Below are positions 17,815 to 27,345 of a stretch of 64,000 nucleotides of DNA, one piece after another. A program made the translations under genes and the position numbers. Below the pieces are notes generated by a model. It saw nothing but the letters and a program-made list of their open reading frames with translations, was not told the DNA's origin and did not search any database. The stretch is from Natrialba hulunbeirensis JCM 10989 (lineage in GTDB: Archaea > Halobacteriota > Halobacteria > Halobacteriales > Natrialbaceae): NCBI RefSeq assembly GCF_000337575.1, contig NZ_AOIM01000034.1:124670-188669 (forward strand). The letters run 5' to 3'. Position 1 is the stretch's first letter. The number at the start of each line of letters is the position of its first letter.

Positions 17815-18813
17815 TCAGTCACGATCTCCGTAGGTCACTCGAGGGTCGATGTAGGCGTAGGAGATGTCCGTGATGATCACGCCGATGACGAACATCGTCC
17901 CGATCACGATCGTGATTCCCATGATTAGCTGGTAGTCGAGACTCTGGATCGCCTCCAGGAACAGCCGCCCGATCCCGTTGATGTTGAACACGTACTCGAT
18001 GAGCACGGCACCGCCGAGCGCCGTCGAGAGGTTGAGTCCAACGATCGTGATGATCGGCAACTGGGCGACCTGGAAGGCGTGCTTTCGCAGGATCGTCCGC
18101 TCCGGAACGCCGTACGCTCGCGCGAGTTTGACGTACTCCCCCTGCAGCGACTCGATCATCTGCGTGCGCTCGACGCGCATCAGCGTCGCCATCTGCAACG
18201 TCCCCAGTGCAACCATCGGCAACAGCAGATGGCGTATCGTCTGGAACGCCAACTCGAGATACCCGCTGTAGCCGTAGTGTGCTGGACTGCGCCACGGATA
18301 GACGAGCCCACTCGAGGGCAGCCATCCGAGCTGGATCGCGAAGATCAGGATGAGCATAATGCCGATCCAGAACGAGGGGGTGCTCACACCGATGAGCGCG
18401 ACGATGCGTGAGACGTGGTCGGTCGGCTCGTTTCGCCGGGTTGCGGCGATGATACCCAGCGGGATCGCGGTTACGAGCGCGAAGGCGTACGCGGAGATGA
18501 CGAGCAAGAGTGTCGGTCCGGCCCGCTGGATGAGCAGGTCGGTGACGGGCCGGTCCCGGTGGATGCTGTGTCCGAGGTCGCCCTGCAGGAGGTTGACCAT
18601 GTAGGTGACGTACCGCTCGTGGAGCGGGCGATCGAGGCCGTACTGGCGCTCGACGCGCTCGATCACCTCCTGGTCGACCTCCTGGCCCTGTAGCATGAGC
18701 CGAACGGGGTCGCCGGGGGCGAGGTTCGCGAGGATAAACGTGATGACGGTGATCCCGATCAGGACGGGGATCGCCTGCACCACGCGAAAGGCCGTGTATC
18801 GTAGGAGTCCCAT
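17815..18813 (-). CDS. dppB: Peptide ABC transporter permease (DppB type)
   Basis: A 332-residue permease starting MGLLRYTAFRVVQAIPVL. The DppB hallmarks ILANLAPGDPVRLML after the first segment and an EAA loop (VKLARAYGVPERTILRKH) are present, with about six membrane segments. It is the partner of DppC. It lies 214 bases downstream of the binding-protein gene; this gap may hold an RNA processing or attenuation signal that lowers permease levels, though I see no clear hairpin. Confidence 0.95.
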   Translation of the reverse strand: MGLLRYTAFRVVQAIPVLIGITVITFILANLAPGDPVRLMLQGQEVDQEVIERVERQYGLDRPLHERYVTYMVNLLQGDLGHSIHRDRPVTDLLIQRAGPTLLLVISAYAFALVTAIPLGIIAATRRNEPTDHVSRIVALIGVSTPSFWIGIMLILIFAIQLGWLPSSGLVYPWRSPAHYGYSGYLELAFQTIRHLLLPMVALGTLQMATLMRVERTQMIESLQGEYVKLARAYGVPERTILRKHAFQVAQLPIITIVGLNLSTALGGAVLIEYVFNINGIGRLFLEAIQSLDYQLIMGITIVIGTMFVIGVIITDISYAYIDPRVTYGDRD

Positions 18814-19027
18814 GTGAGTGCGATAGCGATGTGAGCGTTGGTGGTGGTCGGAGTCGAGTTGCCGTCTCTTCGCGTCTCAGGCCGCCGCCGGCATCGTCTC
18901 CGGTCTCAGCTGCAGCGGGTCCGGCTGTGTGCTGTTCCGGCGTCGCTCTCTTTGTCCAGCGGGCGTCGGCAGTGGTAGCCAGGGCCGGTTCAAACCAGCC
19001 CTGACGCCACGAGCGAGACGGTCCCGG

Positions 19028-20713
19028 TCAGTCGTCGATCCAGACGTTGCCGTACTCGGAGACGGGACGCGGGTTCTGCTGGACCATCGGATGGGCGTGT
19101 AGGTCCCGGACGTGTTCGCCCGACGCCATCGTGTTGTGGAACGAGTACGCCGGGAGCGACGGCAACTCTTCTAAGATTTCGAGCATGACACCCTCGTAGA
19201 GGTCATACCGTTCGTCCTGATCCGCCAGCTCGCGAGCCTCCGCGATGTCGTCGTGGAAGCTGTCACTTCCCTCGTAGAAGTGCGCTTGATTAACGCCGAC
19301 TTGACTTTCGTGATAGAGGTTGTACATGTAGGCGTCCGGGTCCGGCCCGCCGGTCCAGCCGAGGAGATACGCCTGGAAGTCGTCCGGACTCGGATCCTCG
19401 TTGTACACCGTCTGGTCGAGCAACGTCCCGAAGTCGAGCGTCTCGGCCTGAGCACCCTCGTAGCCGATCTCGTGAAGGCGGGTCACGATCCGCTCGGCTA
19501 GATCACCACGGTGGTCACCCGGTGCGGCGATCGTCGGACTCCAGTCGTCGTCGACCGCGCCGTCGAGCAACTCTTCGGCCTGGTCTGGATCGTACTCCGG
19601 ATAGTGCTCGTCGTGCCACTCGTCGAGCGGGAAGCCCCACTGGTCGTTCGTGATCGGCGGAATCGGTGCCGATAGCGGCTGTGCAACGTTTCCGAGGCGC
19701 GACTCGACGAAGTCGGTCATCGAGAACGCGTGACAGATCCCCCGACGCACGTCGGGATCGCCCGTCGGCGCGTCGTCCCGACAGTTGAACGTCAGGTGCA
19801 TGTACGACGGGCTCTCGCTGATGTGGACTCGCACGTCGTCGTCGCCCTCGAGTTCCCCCCAGTCGTCGTTGGGGACGTCGGCGATGGCGTCCGTGTCGCC
19901 GGCGCGGATCTCGCCGACTCGGCTCGCCTCGTCGACGTTATCGACGAAGGTGATCTCCTGGAGATACGGCTCCGGATCGTCCCAGTAGTCGTCGTTGCGT
20001 TCGAGCGTGACGTACTCGTTAAACTCGAAGTCGCTCCAGACGAACGGGCCGGAGCCGACCGGGTTCGTGTTGAACTCCTCGCGGTCGTCCTCGCTCTCAC
20101 GTTCGCTCTCGGGAACGATGGAGATCGCCATCGTCTGCAGTTCCCACGGCCCGTACGGATGCTCGAGGTCGACCTGCACCTGGTAATCGTCGATCGCCTC
20201 GGCGTCTTCGATCATGTCGTACTGGGCTTCGTTGACGCTGTCCTCCTCCTGGTAGGCCATGAAGGTGTGGGCCACGTCGCTCGCGGTGAGTTCCTCGCCG
20301 TTGTGGAACTCGATTCCCTCGTGGATCTCGTAGAGGTATCGTGTGCCGTCGCGCTCTACGTCGGGCATATCGACGGCAACCTTCGGCTCCAGGTCGAGGC
20401 CGGCGTCCCACTCGTAGAGGCCGTCGAACACGAGGTTGTACACCTGCGCGCTGTAGGCGTCGTTGGAGTGAATCGGGTCGAAGTCCTCGTCCCGTTCTAG
20501 CTCCTGGGTGTACTCCATCGTGCTCTCGCGAGCAGCGTCCTCGTCGTCGGGTTCCTCCCGATCGTAGTCGTAGTCTGTGGGATCGATGATGTCCTCCTCA
20601 CCGTTTTCGTCCTCACCGTTCCCACCGATGCACCCTGCGATGGCCGTCGCCGACACTGCCGTTCCGGTCGCAAGAACGTATCGCCGGCTGACGTCTGGTA
20701 ACTTCCGTACCAT
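19028..20713 (-). CDS. dppA: Peptide/nickel-type ABC substrate-binding lipoprotein
   Basis: About 561 residues. Start chosen at 20713 (MVRKLPDVSRRYV), which places a twin-arginine signal and lipobox AIAGC in register; an ATG at 20734 is equally possible. The SBP_bac_5 fold is indicated by GIEFHNGEELTASDV, NPVGSGPF and LQAYLLGWTGGPDPDAY-type phrases (family 5, peptides, nickel or sugars oligomers). It binds solute outside the membrane and delivers it to DppBC. It is the first gene of the operon; on the reverse strand a tgtaaaat box around 20807-20814 may be the promoter. Confidence 0.93.
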   Translation of the reverse strand: MVRKLPDVSRRYVLATGTAVSATAIAGCIGGNGEDENGEEDIIDPTDYDYDREEPDDEDAARESTMEYTQELERDEDFDPIHSNDAYSAQVYNLVFDGLYEWDAGLDLEPKVAVDMPDVERDGTRYLYEIHEGIEFHNGEELTASDVAHTFMAYQEEDSVNEAQYDMIEDAEAIDDYQVQVDLEHPYGPWELQTMAISIVPESERESEDDREEFNTNPVGSGPFVWSDFEFNEYVTLERNDDYWDDPEPYLQEITFVDNVDEASRVGEIRAGDTDAIADVPNDDWGELEGDDDVRVHISESPSYMHLTFNCRDDAPTGDPDVRRGICHAFSMTDFVESRLGNVAQPLSAPIPPITNDQWGFPLDEWHDEHYPEYDPDQAEELLDGAVDDDWSPTIAAPGDHRGDLAERIVTRLHEIGYEGAQAETLDFGTLLDQTVYNEDPSPDDFQAYLLGWTGGPDPDAYMYNLYHESQVGVNQAHFYEGSDSFHDDIAEARELADQDERYDLYEGVMLEILEELPSLPAYSFHNTMASGEHVRDLHAHPMVQQNPRPVSEYGNVWIDD

Positions 20714-21072
20714 CCCGTCGATATACACAGTCATCGACTCTTTGTTATCCTCTCCCAAACGAAGGGAATAACGGCAATACTGACGAAGGCCCCAACGTAA
20801 TGCGATTTTACACGCTTTTTGCCGTCCTTTGGTCGCCATTGCTGTGTACTACTGAACAGATGTGGTTCCTCGAAGCGTCCGTCTGATGAGTTCTCGACTC
20901 GTTTCACTCATCCGACCCGGTGAGCAGACACTCACGGTCGGTGATCTGTTGTGTGACGCTACCACCCTCTCGTGGCGTTCGGTGGTGTTACAGTTGCGCT
21001 CTGACACCGCCACATCGTCCGCTATTGACTGGAACAGTGACCTTTTTCCACCGGCACATACAGTATCGCTGT
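20714..21072. other. Divergent promoter region between dppA and the PPC gene
   Basis: About 360 bases with starts facing away at both ends. AT-rich boxes occur near 20805-20815 (dppA side) and a ccttttt run near 21041-21047, about 26-32 bases before the PPC gene. No additional gene is convincing. Confidence 0.4.
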
Positions 21073-21492
21073 ATGAACTACCGAGCCGTCGACACCGACG
21101 CGGAGTACGTCGCCCGCCTCGACACCGGCGCGGACTGGCGCGCCGAACTCGAGTCGCTCGCCGACGAGGTCGCGGCCGACGCCGCCTGGTTTACCGCCCT
21201 CGGTGCCGTCCAGGACGCCGAACTCTGGTTCTACGACCAGGACGAGTGTGAGTACTACCCCATCGAGTTCGACGAGCCACTCGAAGTCGCAAGCTGTGTC
21301 GGCAACGTCTCCCTGCTGGAGGACGAGCGTTTTGCCCACACCCACGCCGTCCTCTCTGACCCCGACGGTACCACCTACGCCGGCCACCTGAACGCGGCTA
21401 CCGTCTGGGCCGGCGAGGTCCACATGCGCGTCTTCGAGGAGGGCCTCGAGCGCGAGTACGACGAGACAACCGAGCTCGACCTCTGGCTCTGA
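21073..21492 (+). CDS. PPC-domain (DUF296) protein
   Basis: A 139-residue protein, ATG at 21073. It matches the plant-and-prokaryote-conserved (PPC, DUF296) domain: an early AWFTALGAVQDAELWFYD, a central SCVGNVS and a closing HTHAVLSDPDG...GHLNAATVWAGEVHMRVFE. These domains form trimers; in prokaryotes they are stand-alone and their role is unclear, whereas in plants they accompany AT-hook DNA-binding motifs. No AT-hook is present. The stop is one base before the PolD large-subunit ATG, so the two may be co-transcribed. Confidence 0.88.
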   Translation: MNYRAVDTDAEYVARLDTGADWRAELESLADEVAADAAWFTALGAVQDAELWFYDQDECEYYPIEFDEPLEVASCVGNVSLLEDERFAHTHAVLSDPDGTTYAGHLNAATVWAGEVHMRVFEEGLEREYDETTELDLWL

Positions 21493-21493
21493 A

Positions 21494-24400
21494 ATGCGCA
21501 CGGAAGACGAACGATACTTCGAGCAACTCGAGTCCCAGCTCGAGGAGGCGTTCGACGTCGCCGAGGAAGCCAAAGAACGCGGCAGCGATCCCGAACCTGA
21601 CGTCGAGATTCCGACCGCACGGGACATGGCCGACCGCGTCGAGAACATTCTGGGGATCGACGGTGTCGCCGAGCGCGTCAGGGAACTCGAGGGCGAGATG
21701 TCTCGCGAGGAGGCAGCTCTCGAACTCGCGGAGGACTTCGCAGAGGGTCGTGTCGGTGACTACGAGACGAAAGCCGGCAAGGTCGAGGGCGCGGTTCGAA
21801 CGGCGGTCGCCCTGCTCACGGAGGGTGTCGTCGCAGCGCCGATCGAGGGGATCGACCGGGTCGAGATTCTGACGAACGACGACGGGACGGAGTTCGTCAA
21901 CGTCTACTACGCCGGACCGATCCGATCTGCGGGCGGGACGGCACAGGCGCTCTCCGTGCTAGTCGCAGACTACACCCGCGCGCTCGTCGGTATCGAGCAG
22001 TACGACGCGCGACAGGAGGAGATCGAGCGGTACGCCGAGGAGATTGCCCTCTACGACAAGGAGACGGGCCTGCAGTACTGCCCGAAGGACAAGGAGGCGA
22101 AGTTCATCGCCAAACACCTCCCGATCATGCTCGACGGGGAGGCAACGGGGGACGAGGAGGTCTCCGGCTTTCGCGACCTGGAGCGGGTCGACACCAACAG
22201 CGCCCGCGGCGGGATGTGTCTCGTGCTGGGTGAGGGGATCGCGCTCAAGGCTCCCAAGATCCAGCGCTACACCCGAAATCTCGACGAGATCGACTGGCCG
22301 TGGCTGCAGGATCTGATCGACGGCAATTACGCGGCGGATGTGGAGGTCGACGAAGATGAAGACGCTGACGACGCGGCTGCCGAAGACGAGACCGGCGAAC
22401 AGGACGAGGGAGACAGCGACGAAGAGAGCGGAGCAGACGCCGAGACGGACGAAGCTGACCCCGACACAGCCGACGACGGCGATACTCCGGCCGACGACAG
22501 CGACGATGCCGAGGGACCACCCCGCGTCGGCAAATCCGAAAAGTTCCTCCGCGACCTGATTGCCGGCCGGCCGGTCTTTTCCCACCCCTGTGCGGCAGGC
22601 GGCTTCCGCCTGCGCTACGGCCGCGCGAGAAACCACGGCTTCGCGACCGCCGGCGTCCACCCCGCCGCCATGCACCTGGTCGACGACTTCCTCGCGACCG
22701 GCACCCAGATCAAGACCGAACGACCCGGCAAGGCCGCCGGCGTCGTTCCCGTCGACTCCATCGAGGGGCCGACCGTCAAACTCGCCAACGGCGACGTTCG
22801 CCAGGTCGACGACCCCGCCGAAGCCAAGGAGATCCGAAACGGCGTCGAAGCGATCCTCGACCTCGGCGAGTACCTCGTCAACTACGGCGAATTCGTCGAG
22901 AACAACCACCCGCTCGCGCCCGCCTCCTACACCCCCGAGTGGTGGATTCAGGACATAGAGGCTGCCGGTGTCGACATCCAGGCCCTGCAGGACGACCCGC
23001 GCATCGACCTCGAACACCCCGACCCCGACGAGGCGATCGAGTGGGCACTCGAGTACGACGCGCCGTTGCACCCCATGTACACCTACCTCTGGCACGACTT
23101 GCCCGTCGAGGACTTCTGTGCGTTGGCGGACGCAGTGGCTGCTGGACGGGTCGAGCAGGCCGAAGACGGGATTGGCGGCGATGGCGCAGAGACTGGCACC
23201 CTCGTCCTCGAGTACACCGAACCCACACGCGAGGCACTCGAGACGATCGTAATCGAACACCGCCAGCGCGAGGGCAGCGACGAGGACGATGGCCGAATCG
23301 AAATCGACGACTGGCGGCCGCTCGCGCGTTCGCTCGGCTGTGAGATCCGACGGACGGCGACCGACGGCTCCTCACGGTCTCCTGGCGCGAACGTCTCTCC
23401 TGACGGACCGGACGCGAGTACCTCGTCAGCGACGATCGAACTCGAGCGCACCTGGGCCGACGACGACCTCTCGACGCGCGCTCGCACCTGGGGCCACGAG
23501 GACCAGCCGGACGGCTCGAACGCTGTCGAAGCCGTCAACGAGGTCGCACCGTTCGAGATTCGAGAACGCTCGCCCACTCGCGTCGGCAACCGAATGGGCC
23601 GCCCGGAGAAGTCCGAGCGCCGCGACCTCAGCCCGCCAGTCCACACCCTCTTCCCGATCAGCGAGGCCGGCGGCGCACAGCGCAACGTGGCCGACGCGGC
23701 CAAACACGCCGAAACCATGTCGGACACGCCCGGCGTCGTCGACGTCCAGATCGGCCGTCACCAGTGTCCGAGCTGTGGCACGGAGACGTTCAAGAACCGC
23801 TGTCCCGACTGCGAGACCCGAACCGAACCCGACTACCGCTGTCCCGACTGCGAACAGTCACTCGAGCCCGACGATGCTGGACGCGTCGAGTGTGGCCGCT
23901 GTGAGATCGAGGGGACCTGCGTCGAGACCCGCGAGGTCGACATCAACGACGAATTCCGGAGTGCACTCGAGTCCGTCGGCGAGCGAGAGAACGCCTTCGA
24001 GATCCTGAAGGGAGTGAAGGGGCTGACCTCGTCGAACAAGGTTCCAGAACCCATCGAGAAGGGGATCCTGCGCGCCAAACACGACGTGTCGGCGTTCAAA
24101 GACGGCACCGTTCGCTACGACATGACGGACCTGCCGGTGACATCAGTCCGCGCGAGCGAACTCGACATCGACGTCGGGCAGCTTCAGGCGCTGGGCTACG
24201 AGGAGGATATCCACGGTGAGCCACTGGTCCACGAGGATCAGCTGGTCGAACTCAACGTGCAGGACATCGTCCTTTCTGACGGCGCAGCCGAACACATGAT
24301 GCAGACGGCTGCCTTCATCGATGACCTGCTTGAGCAGTACTACGGGCTCGAGCCGTTCTACGAACTCGAGGATCGTCAGGATCTGGTCGGCGAGTTGGTG

Positions 24401-26740
24401 TTCGGCATGGCACCGCACACGAGCGCCGCAACTGTCGGACGAGTGATTGGTTTTACGAGCGCAGCGGTCGGATACGCGCATCCGTACTTTCACGCCGCAA
24501 AGCGTCGCAACTGCTTCCATCCAGAGACGAACCTCTGGTACCAGAACGAAAACGACGCGTGGGGGTACGAATCGATCGAAACGGTCGTCGAAGAGCGGTT
24601 GACTGAGCCAGGTACGGACGATTTCGGGACACTCGTACAGGATGTTGATGGGCTTACCGTTCCGTCAGTTTCTGCCGACGGAACGCCCACTGAGCGACCC
24701 GTTACTGCCGTTTCGAAACATCCGGCACCTGATCACCTCGTTCGCGTCGAAACACGAAGCGGTCGAACGATCACTGTAACGCCAGATCACACGTTCCATC
24801 GGTGGACGCCCGCAGGGTTGGAGGCTGTCGACGCTCGAATGCTCTCGCCGGGTGACGAACTGCCGAGTCCGAAGTCAATCGACTTTGAGGGAACGCAGAA
24901 ATCGATCGATCTGCTGGACGCGTTTATCGAGACGGACGCAATTCCGAACGACTCACTCGTTATTCGTGGCCTCGGCTCGGATCGAATCACGGAACTACTC
25001 GACGATGCGACAACGGAACAGGCATATCTCAAGCCAGTCGCTGAACGACTTGATCTCTCTCAGTCCACGGTCTACAACTGGGTAAATCGAGATAGCGTTC
25101 CGGTCGGTCCACTTCTTTCCCTGTTCGAGACCGACGAGTTCCTCGAACGGATTCCGGACGACATTACGCTCGGAGTTAAACGGGACAGTGCGAGTGTTCA
25201 ACGACAGTTTACAATCGACGAATCCGTTGCGACACTGCTCGGCTATTACACTGCTGAAGGATTTTCCCGTCAGGAAGATGGATCCTTCTATCAGACGACG
25301 ATCTGTACGCCTGACGACGTAGCCCGAGATGAGATTATGGATGCGTTCGACCGTGCGCTCTCCATAGATGCGTTCGAAGAGAACGAGTGGAAAGTAACTG
25401 TCTCGAGTCGTCTCGTCGCGGTGCTATTCGCGGACGTACTCAATCTCGGAACGACCGCAGAAACGAAACGGATTCCGAACTCCATCCTTGATAGCCCACA
25501 ATCTCAGTTGCGAGCGTTCCTTGCTGCGTACTTCAGCGGCGATGGGAGCACGTCAAGTGATCGTATCGATATTCGGGCCCACACAGTCAGCGACGAACTT
25601 GCGGATGACCTCGTCGCCGCGCTGAAACGCTTTGGAATTGCAGCGAAAGCGTACCGTGAAACCCGTTGTCCGTCTACCGGTGCCGTTGCTGAGTTTTATG
25701 CCGATGACGGACCTGTCCCAGAATTCGAGACCTGGATTCTCAAAATAACGTCCGAGAACGCTGCTCGATTCGCCGACCGGATCGGATTCCATCTCGAACG
25801 AAAGCAGGACACGATAACCGATGTCCTCGAGCAAACGGAGTGTCGTACACAGCGACTGTTCGCTGACGGCGGTGAAACGTGGCTTGATGAAGTAGTTTCG
25901 ACCGAAATTGTCGAAAGTAATACCGACTACACGTACTGTCTCACTGTTGAGGAAACGAATACGCTCGTTGCCAATGATGTTTTTGTCGGGCAGTGTGACG
26001 GGGACGAAGACTGCGTGATGCTTCTCATGGACGGACTTCTCAACTTTAGTAGAAGTTTCCTCCCCGACAAACGAGGTGGGCGCATGGACGCGCCTTTGGT
26101 CATGTCCTCCCGGATCGACCCCTCCGAGATCGACGACGAGGCCCACAACATGGACATCGTCTCGCAGTACCCCCGCGAGTTCTATCTCGCAACCTTAGAG
26201 CAGGCCGATCCGGAGGATGTGGACATCCAGATCGGCGAGGACACGCTCGGCACCGATGGCGAGTACACCGGCTTCGAGCACACCCACGACGTGACAGACA
26301 TCGCAATGGGCCCGGACCTCTCCGCGTACAAGACGCTGGGTTCGATGATGGACAAGATGGATGCCCAGCTCGAACTCTCGCGGAAACTCGCCGCCGTCGA
26401 CGAAACAGACGTCGCAGAACGGGTCATCGAGTACCACTTCCTGCCGGACCTGATCGGGAACCTGCGGGCGTTCTCCCGACAGGAAACCCGGTGTCTCGAC
26501 TGCGGCGAGAAGTTCCGCCGGATGCCACTGACTGGCGACTGTCGTGAGTGTGGCGGTCGCGTCAATCTCACCGTCCACCAGGGATCGGTGAACAAGTACA
26601 TGCAGACGGCAATCGAGGTCGCCGAGGAGTACGACTGCCGAGACTACACCAAACAGCGACTGGAAGTACTCGAGAAGTCACTCGAGAGCATCTTCGAGAA
26701 CGACAAGAACAAACAGTCCGGTATCGAGGACTTCATGTAG
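21494..26740 (+). CDS. polC: DNA polymerase D large subunit (DP2) with intein
   Basis: A 1748-residue precursor; without its intein the mature protein is 1254 residues, usual for the catalytic subunit of the archaeal replicative polymerase PolD. Landmarks: early AGPIRSAGGTAQAL, a haloarchaeal acidic insert (about 283-342), a zinc-ribbon region with five CxxC-type motifs (about 758-808), and the catalytic NCDGDEDCVMLLMDGL in which the two Asp of DGD act in metal catalysis. That motif is split after Asn1006 by the intein. A C-terminal zinc module CLDCG...CRECGG starts near 1667. It should pair with a small exonuclease subunit encoded elsewhere. It begins one base after the PPC gene. Confidence 0.97.
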   Translation: MRTEDERYFEQLESQLEEAFDVAEEAKERGSDPEPDVEIPTARDMADRVENILGIDGVAERVRELEGEMSREEAALELAEDFAEGRVGDYETKAGKVEGAVRTAVALLTEGVVAAPIEGIDRVEILTNDDGTEFVNVYYAGPIRSAGGTAQALSVLVADYTRALVGIEQYDARQEEIERYAEEIALYDKETGLQYCPKDKEAKFIAKHLPIMLDGEATGDEEVSGFRDLERVDTNSARGGMCLVLGEGIALKAPKIQRYTRNLDEIDWPWLQDLIDGNYAADVEVDEDEDADDAAAEDETGEQDEGDSDEESGADAETDEADPDTADDGDTPADDSDDAEGPPRVGKSEKFLRDLIAGRPVFSHPCAAGGFRLRYGRARNHGFATAGVHPAAMHLVDDFLATGTQIKTERPGKAAGVVPVDSIEGPTVKLANGDVRQVDDPAEAKEIRNGVEAILDLGEYLVNYGEFVENNHPLAPASYTPEWWIQDIEAAGVDIQALQDDPRIDLEHPDPDEAIEWALEYDAPLHPMYTYLWHDLPVEDFCALADAVAAGRVEQAEDGIGGDGAETGTLVLEYTEPTREALETIVIEHRQREGSDEDDGRIEIDDWRPLARSLGCEIRRTATDGSSRSPGANVSPDGPDASTSSATIELERTWADDDLSTRARTWGHEDQPDGSNAVEAVNEVAPFEIRERSPTRVGNRMGRPEKSERRDLSPPVHTLFPISEAGGAQRNVADAAKHAETMSDTPGVVDVQIGRHQCPSCGTETFKNRCPDCETRTEPDYRCPDCEQSLEPDDAGRVECGRCEIEGTCVETREVDINDEFRSALESVGERENAFEILKGVKGLTSSNKVPEPIEKGILRAKHDVSAFKDGTVRYDMTDLPVTSVRASELDIDVGQLQALGYEEDIHGEPLVHEDQLVELNVQDIVLSDGAAEHMMQTAAFIDDLLEQYYGLEPFYELEDRQDLVGELVFGMAPHTSAATVGRVIGFTSAAVGYAHPYFHAAKRRNCFHPETNLWYQNENDAWGYESIETVVEERLTEPGTDDFGTLVQDVDGLTVPSVSADGTPTERPVTAVSKHPAPDHLVRVETRSGRTITVTPDHTFHRWTPAGLEAVDARMLSPGDELPSPKSIDFEGTQKSIDLLDAFIETDAIPNDSLVIRGLGSDRITELLDDATTEQAYLKPVAERLDLSQSTVYNWVNRDSVPVGPLLSLFETDEFLERIPDDITLGVKRDSASVQRQFTIDESVATLLGYYTAEGFSRQEDGSFYQTTICTPDDVARDEIMDAFDRALSIDAFEENEWKVTVSSRLVAVLFADVLNLGTTAETKRIPNSILDSPQSQLRAFLAAYFSGDGSTSSDRIDIRAHTVSDELADDLVAALKRFGIAAKAYRETRCPSTGAVAEFYADDGPVPEFETWILKITSENAARFADRIGFHLERKQDTITDVLEQTECRTQRLFADGGETWLDEVVSTEIVESNTDYTYCLTVEETNTLVANDVFVGQCDGDEDCVMLLMDGLLNFSRSFLPDKRGGRMDAPLVMSSRIDPSEIDDEAHNMDIVSQYPREFYLATLEQADPEDVDIQIGEDTLGTDGEYTGFEHTHDVTDIAMGPDLSAYKTLGSMMDKMDAQLELSRKLAAVDETDVAERVIEYHFLPDLIGNLRAFSRQETRCLDCGEKFRRMPLTGDCRECGGRVNLTVHQGSVNKYMQTAIEVAEEYDCRDYTKQRLEVLEKSLESIFENDKNKQSGIEDFM
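24512..25993 (+). mobile_element. Intein with LAGLIDADG homing endonuclease inside PolD large subunit
   Basis: 494 residues (1007-1500 of the precursor). Splice block A begins with Cys1007 (CFHPETNLW); block B is TPDHTFH near 1096 with its Thr and His. The central part carries a helix-turn-helix-like LDLSQSTVYNWV (about 1187-1198) and two DOD endonuclease motifs, LLGYYTAEG (about 1246) and AAYFSGDGS (about 1344). The C-terminal junction reads VFVGQ followed by Cys+1, so Gln replaces the usual terminal Asn and Gly the usual penultimate His. Base composition is less GC-rich than the flanking extein. Removal joins Asn1006 to CDGDED, restoring the catalytic motif. Confidence 0.95.
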
Positions 26741-27020
26741 CCGCTATCGGGGAATTTGACCTGCCAGTCATCCGTTTCTGTCCGTTCGCTTGCCGATAGC
26801 CGTCGGTCTCAGCCCCACCCCTTCTCGCGTTCTTCTCAACGTGTTGCACTCGAGTCCGTTGTCCTCGCTCGCGTCTGCTCCCTCTCTCCAGGGCTATTTC
26901 ATATATCGTTATACACTACATCGTGGGTATGTCGACACAGTACGACGCTCACGGAAACCGGTTACTCAGACTCTCCAGTCTGCGTACTGGCTTTCTGCGC
27001 TCTCGAGTACTACGACACGT

Positions 27021-27311
27021 ATGGGTTCCAGACACGATGACTCTAATCTGCATCTCGGCGTCGGCACGACGGTCTACACCGGAGACAGTGAACCACTCGG
27101 AAACGGTCCCGGCTTCGACGTAACGATTCGCGACGGAATGGAGGGACTGAGCGTCGAACACGTTCGTTCCGGCCACGAGTTTGGCGAGGCACACCTGATG
27201 TGGCGTTGTCTCGAGTGCGGCGAGATGGACGACCTCGATGAGGACCTGCCCGAGCAGTGCCCGTCCTGTGGCACGGAGCGAGAGAACCTCTATTATTGGA
27301 CCGAAGACTAA
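27021..27311 (+). CDS. Zinc-ribbon protein, haloarchaeal DUF7130-like
   Basis: A 96-residue acidic protein; the ATG at 27021 (MGSRHDDSNLHLGVG) starts the conserved part. The C-terminal rubredoxin-like zinc ribbon has WRCLECGEM and EQCPSCGTE, followed by the invariant-looking ending YYWTED. I recall close relatives throughout haloarchaea (DUF7130, unchecked). Likely a small metal-binding protein of unknown role. It is followed after 34 bases by the ketopantoate reductase gene in the same direction. Confidence 0.82.
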   Translation: MGSRHDDSNLHLGVGTTVYTGDSEPLGNGPGFDVTIRDGMEGLSVEHVRSGHEFGEAHLMWRCLECGEMDDLDEDLPEQCPSCGTERENLYYWTED

Positions 27312-27345
27312 CACTTTATCGCGCTGGCGTCCCGTCCTTTGCACG

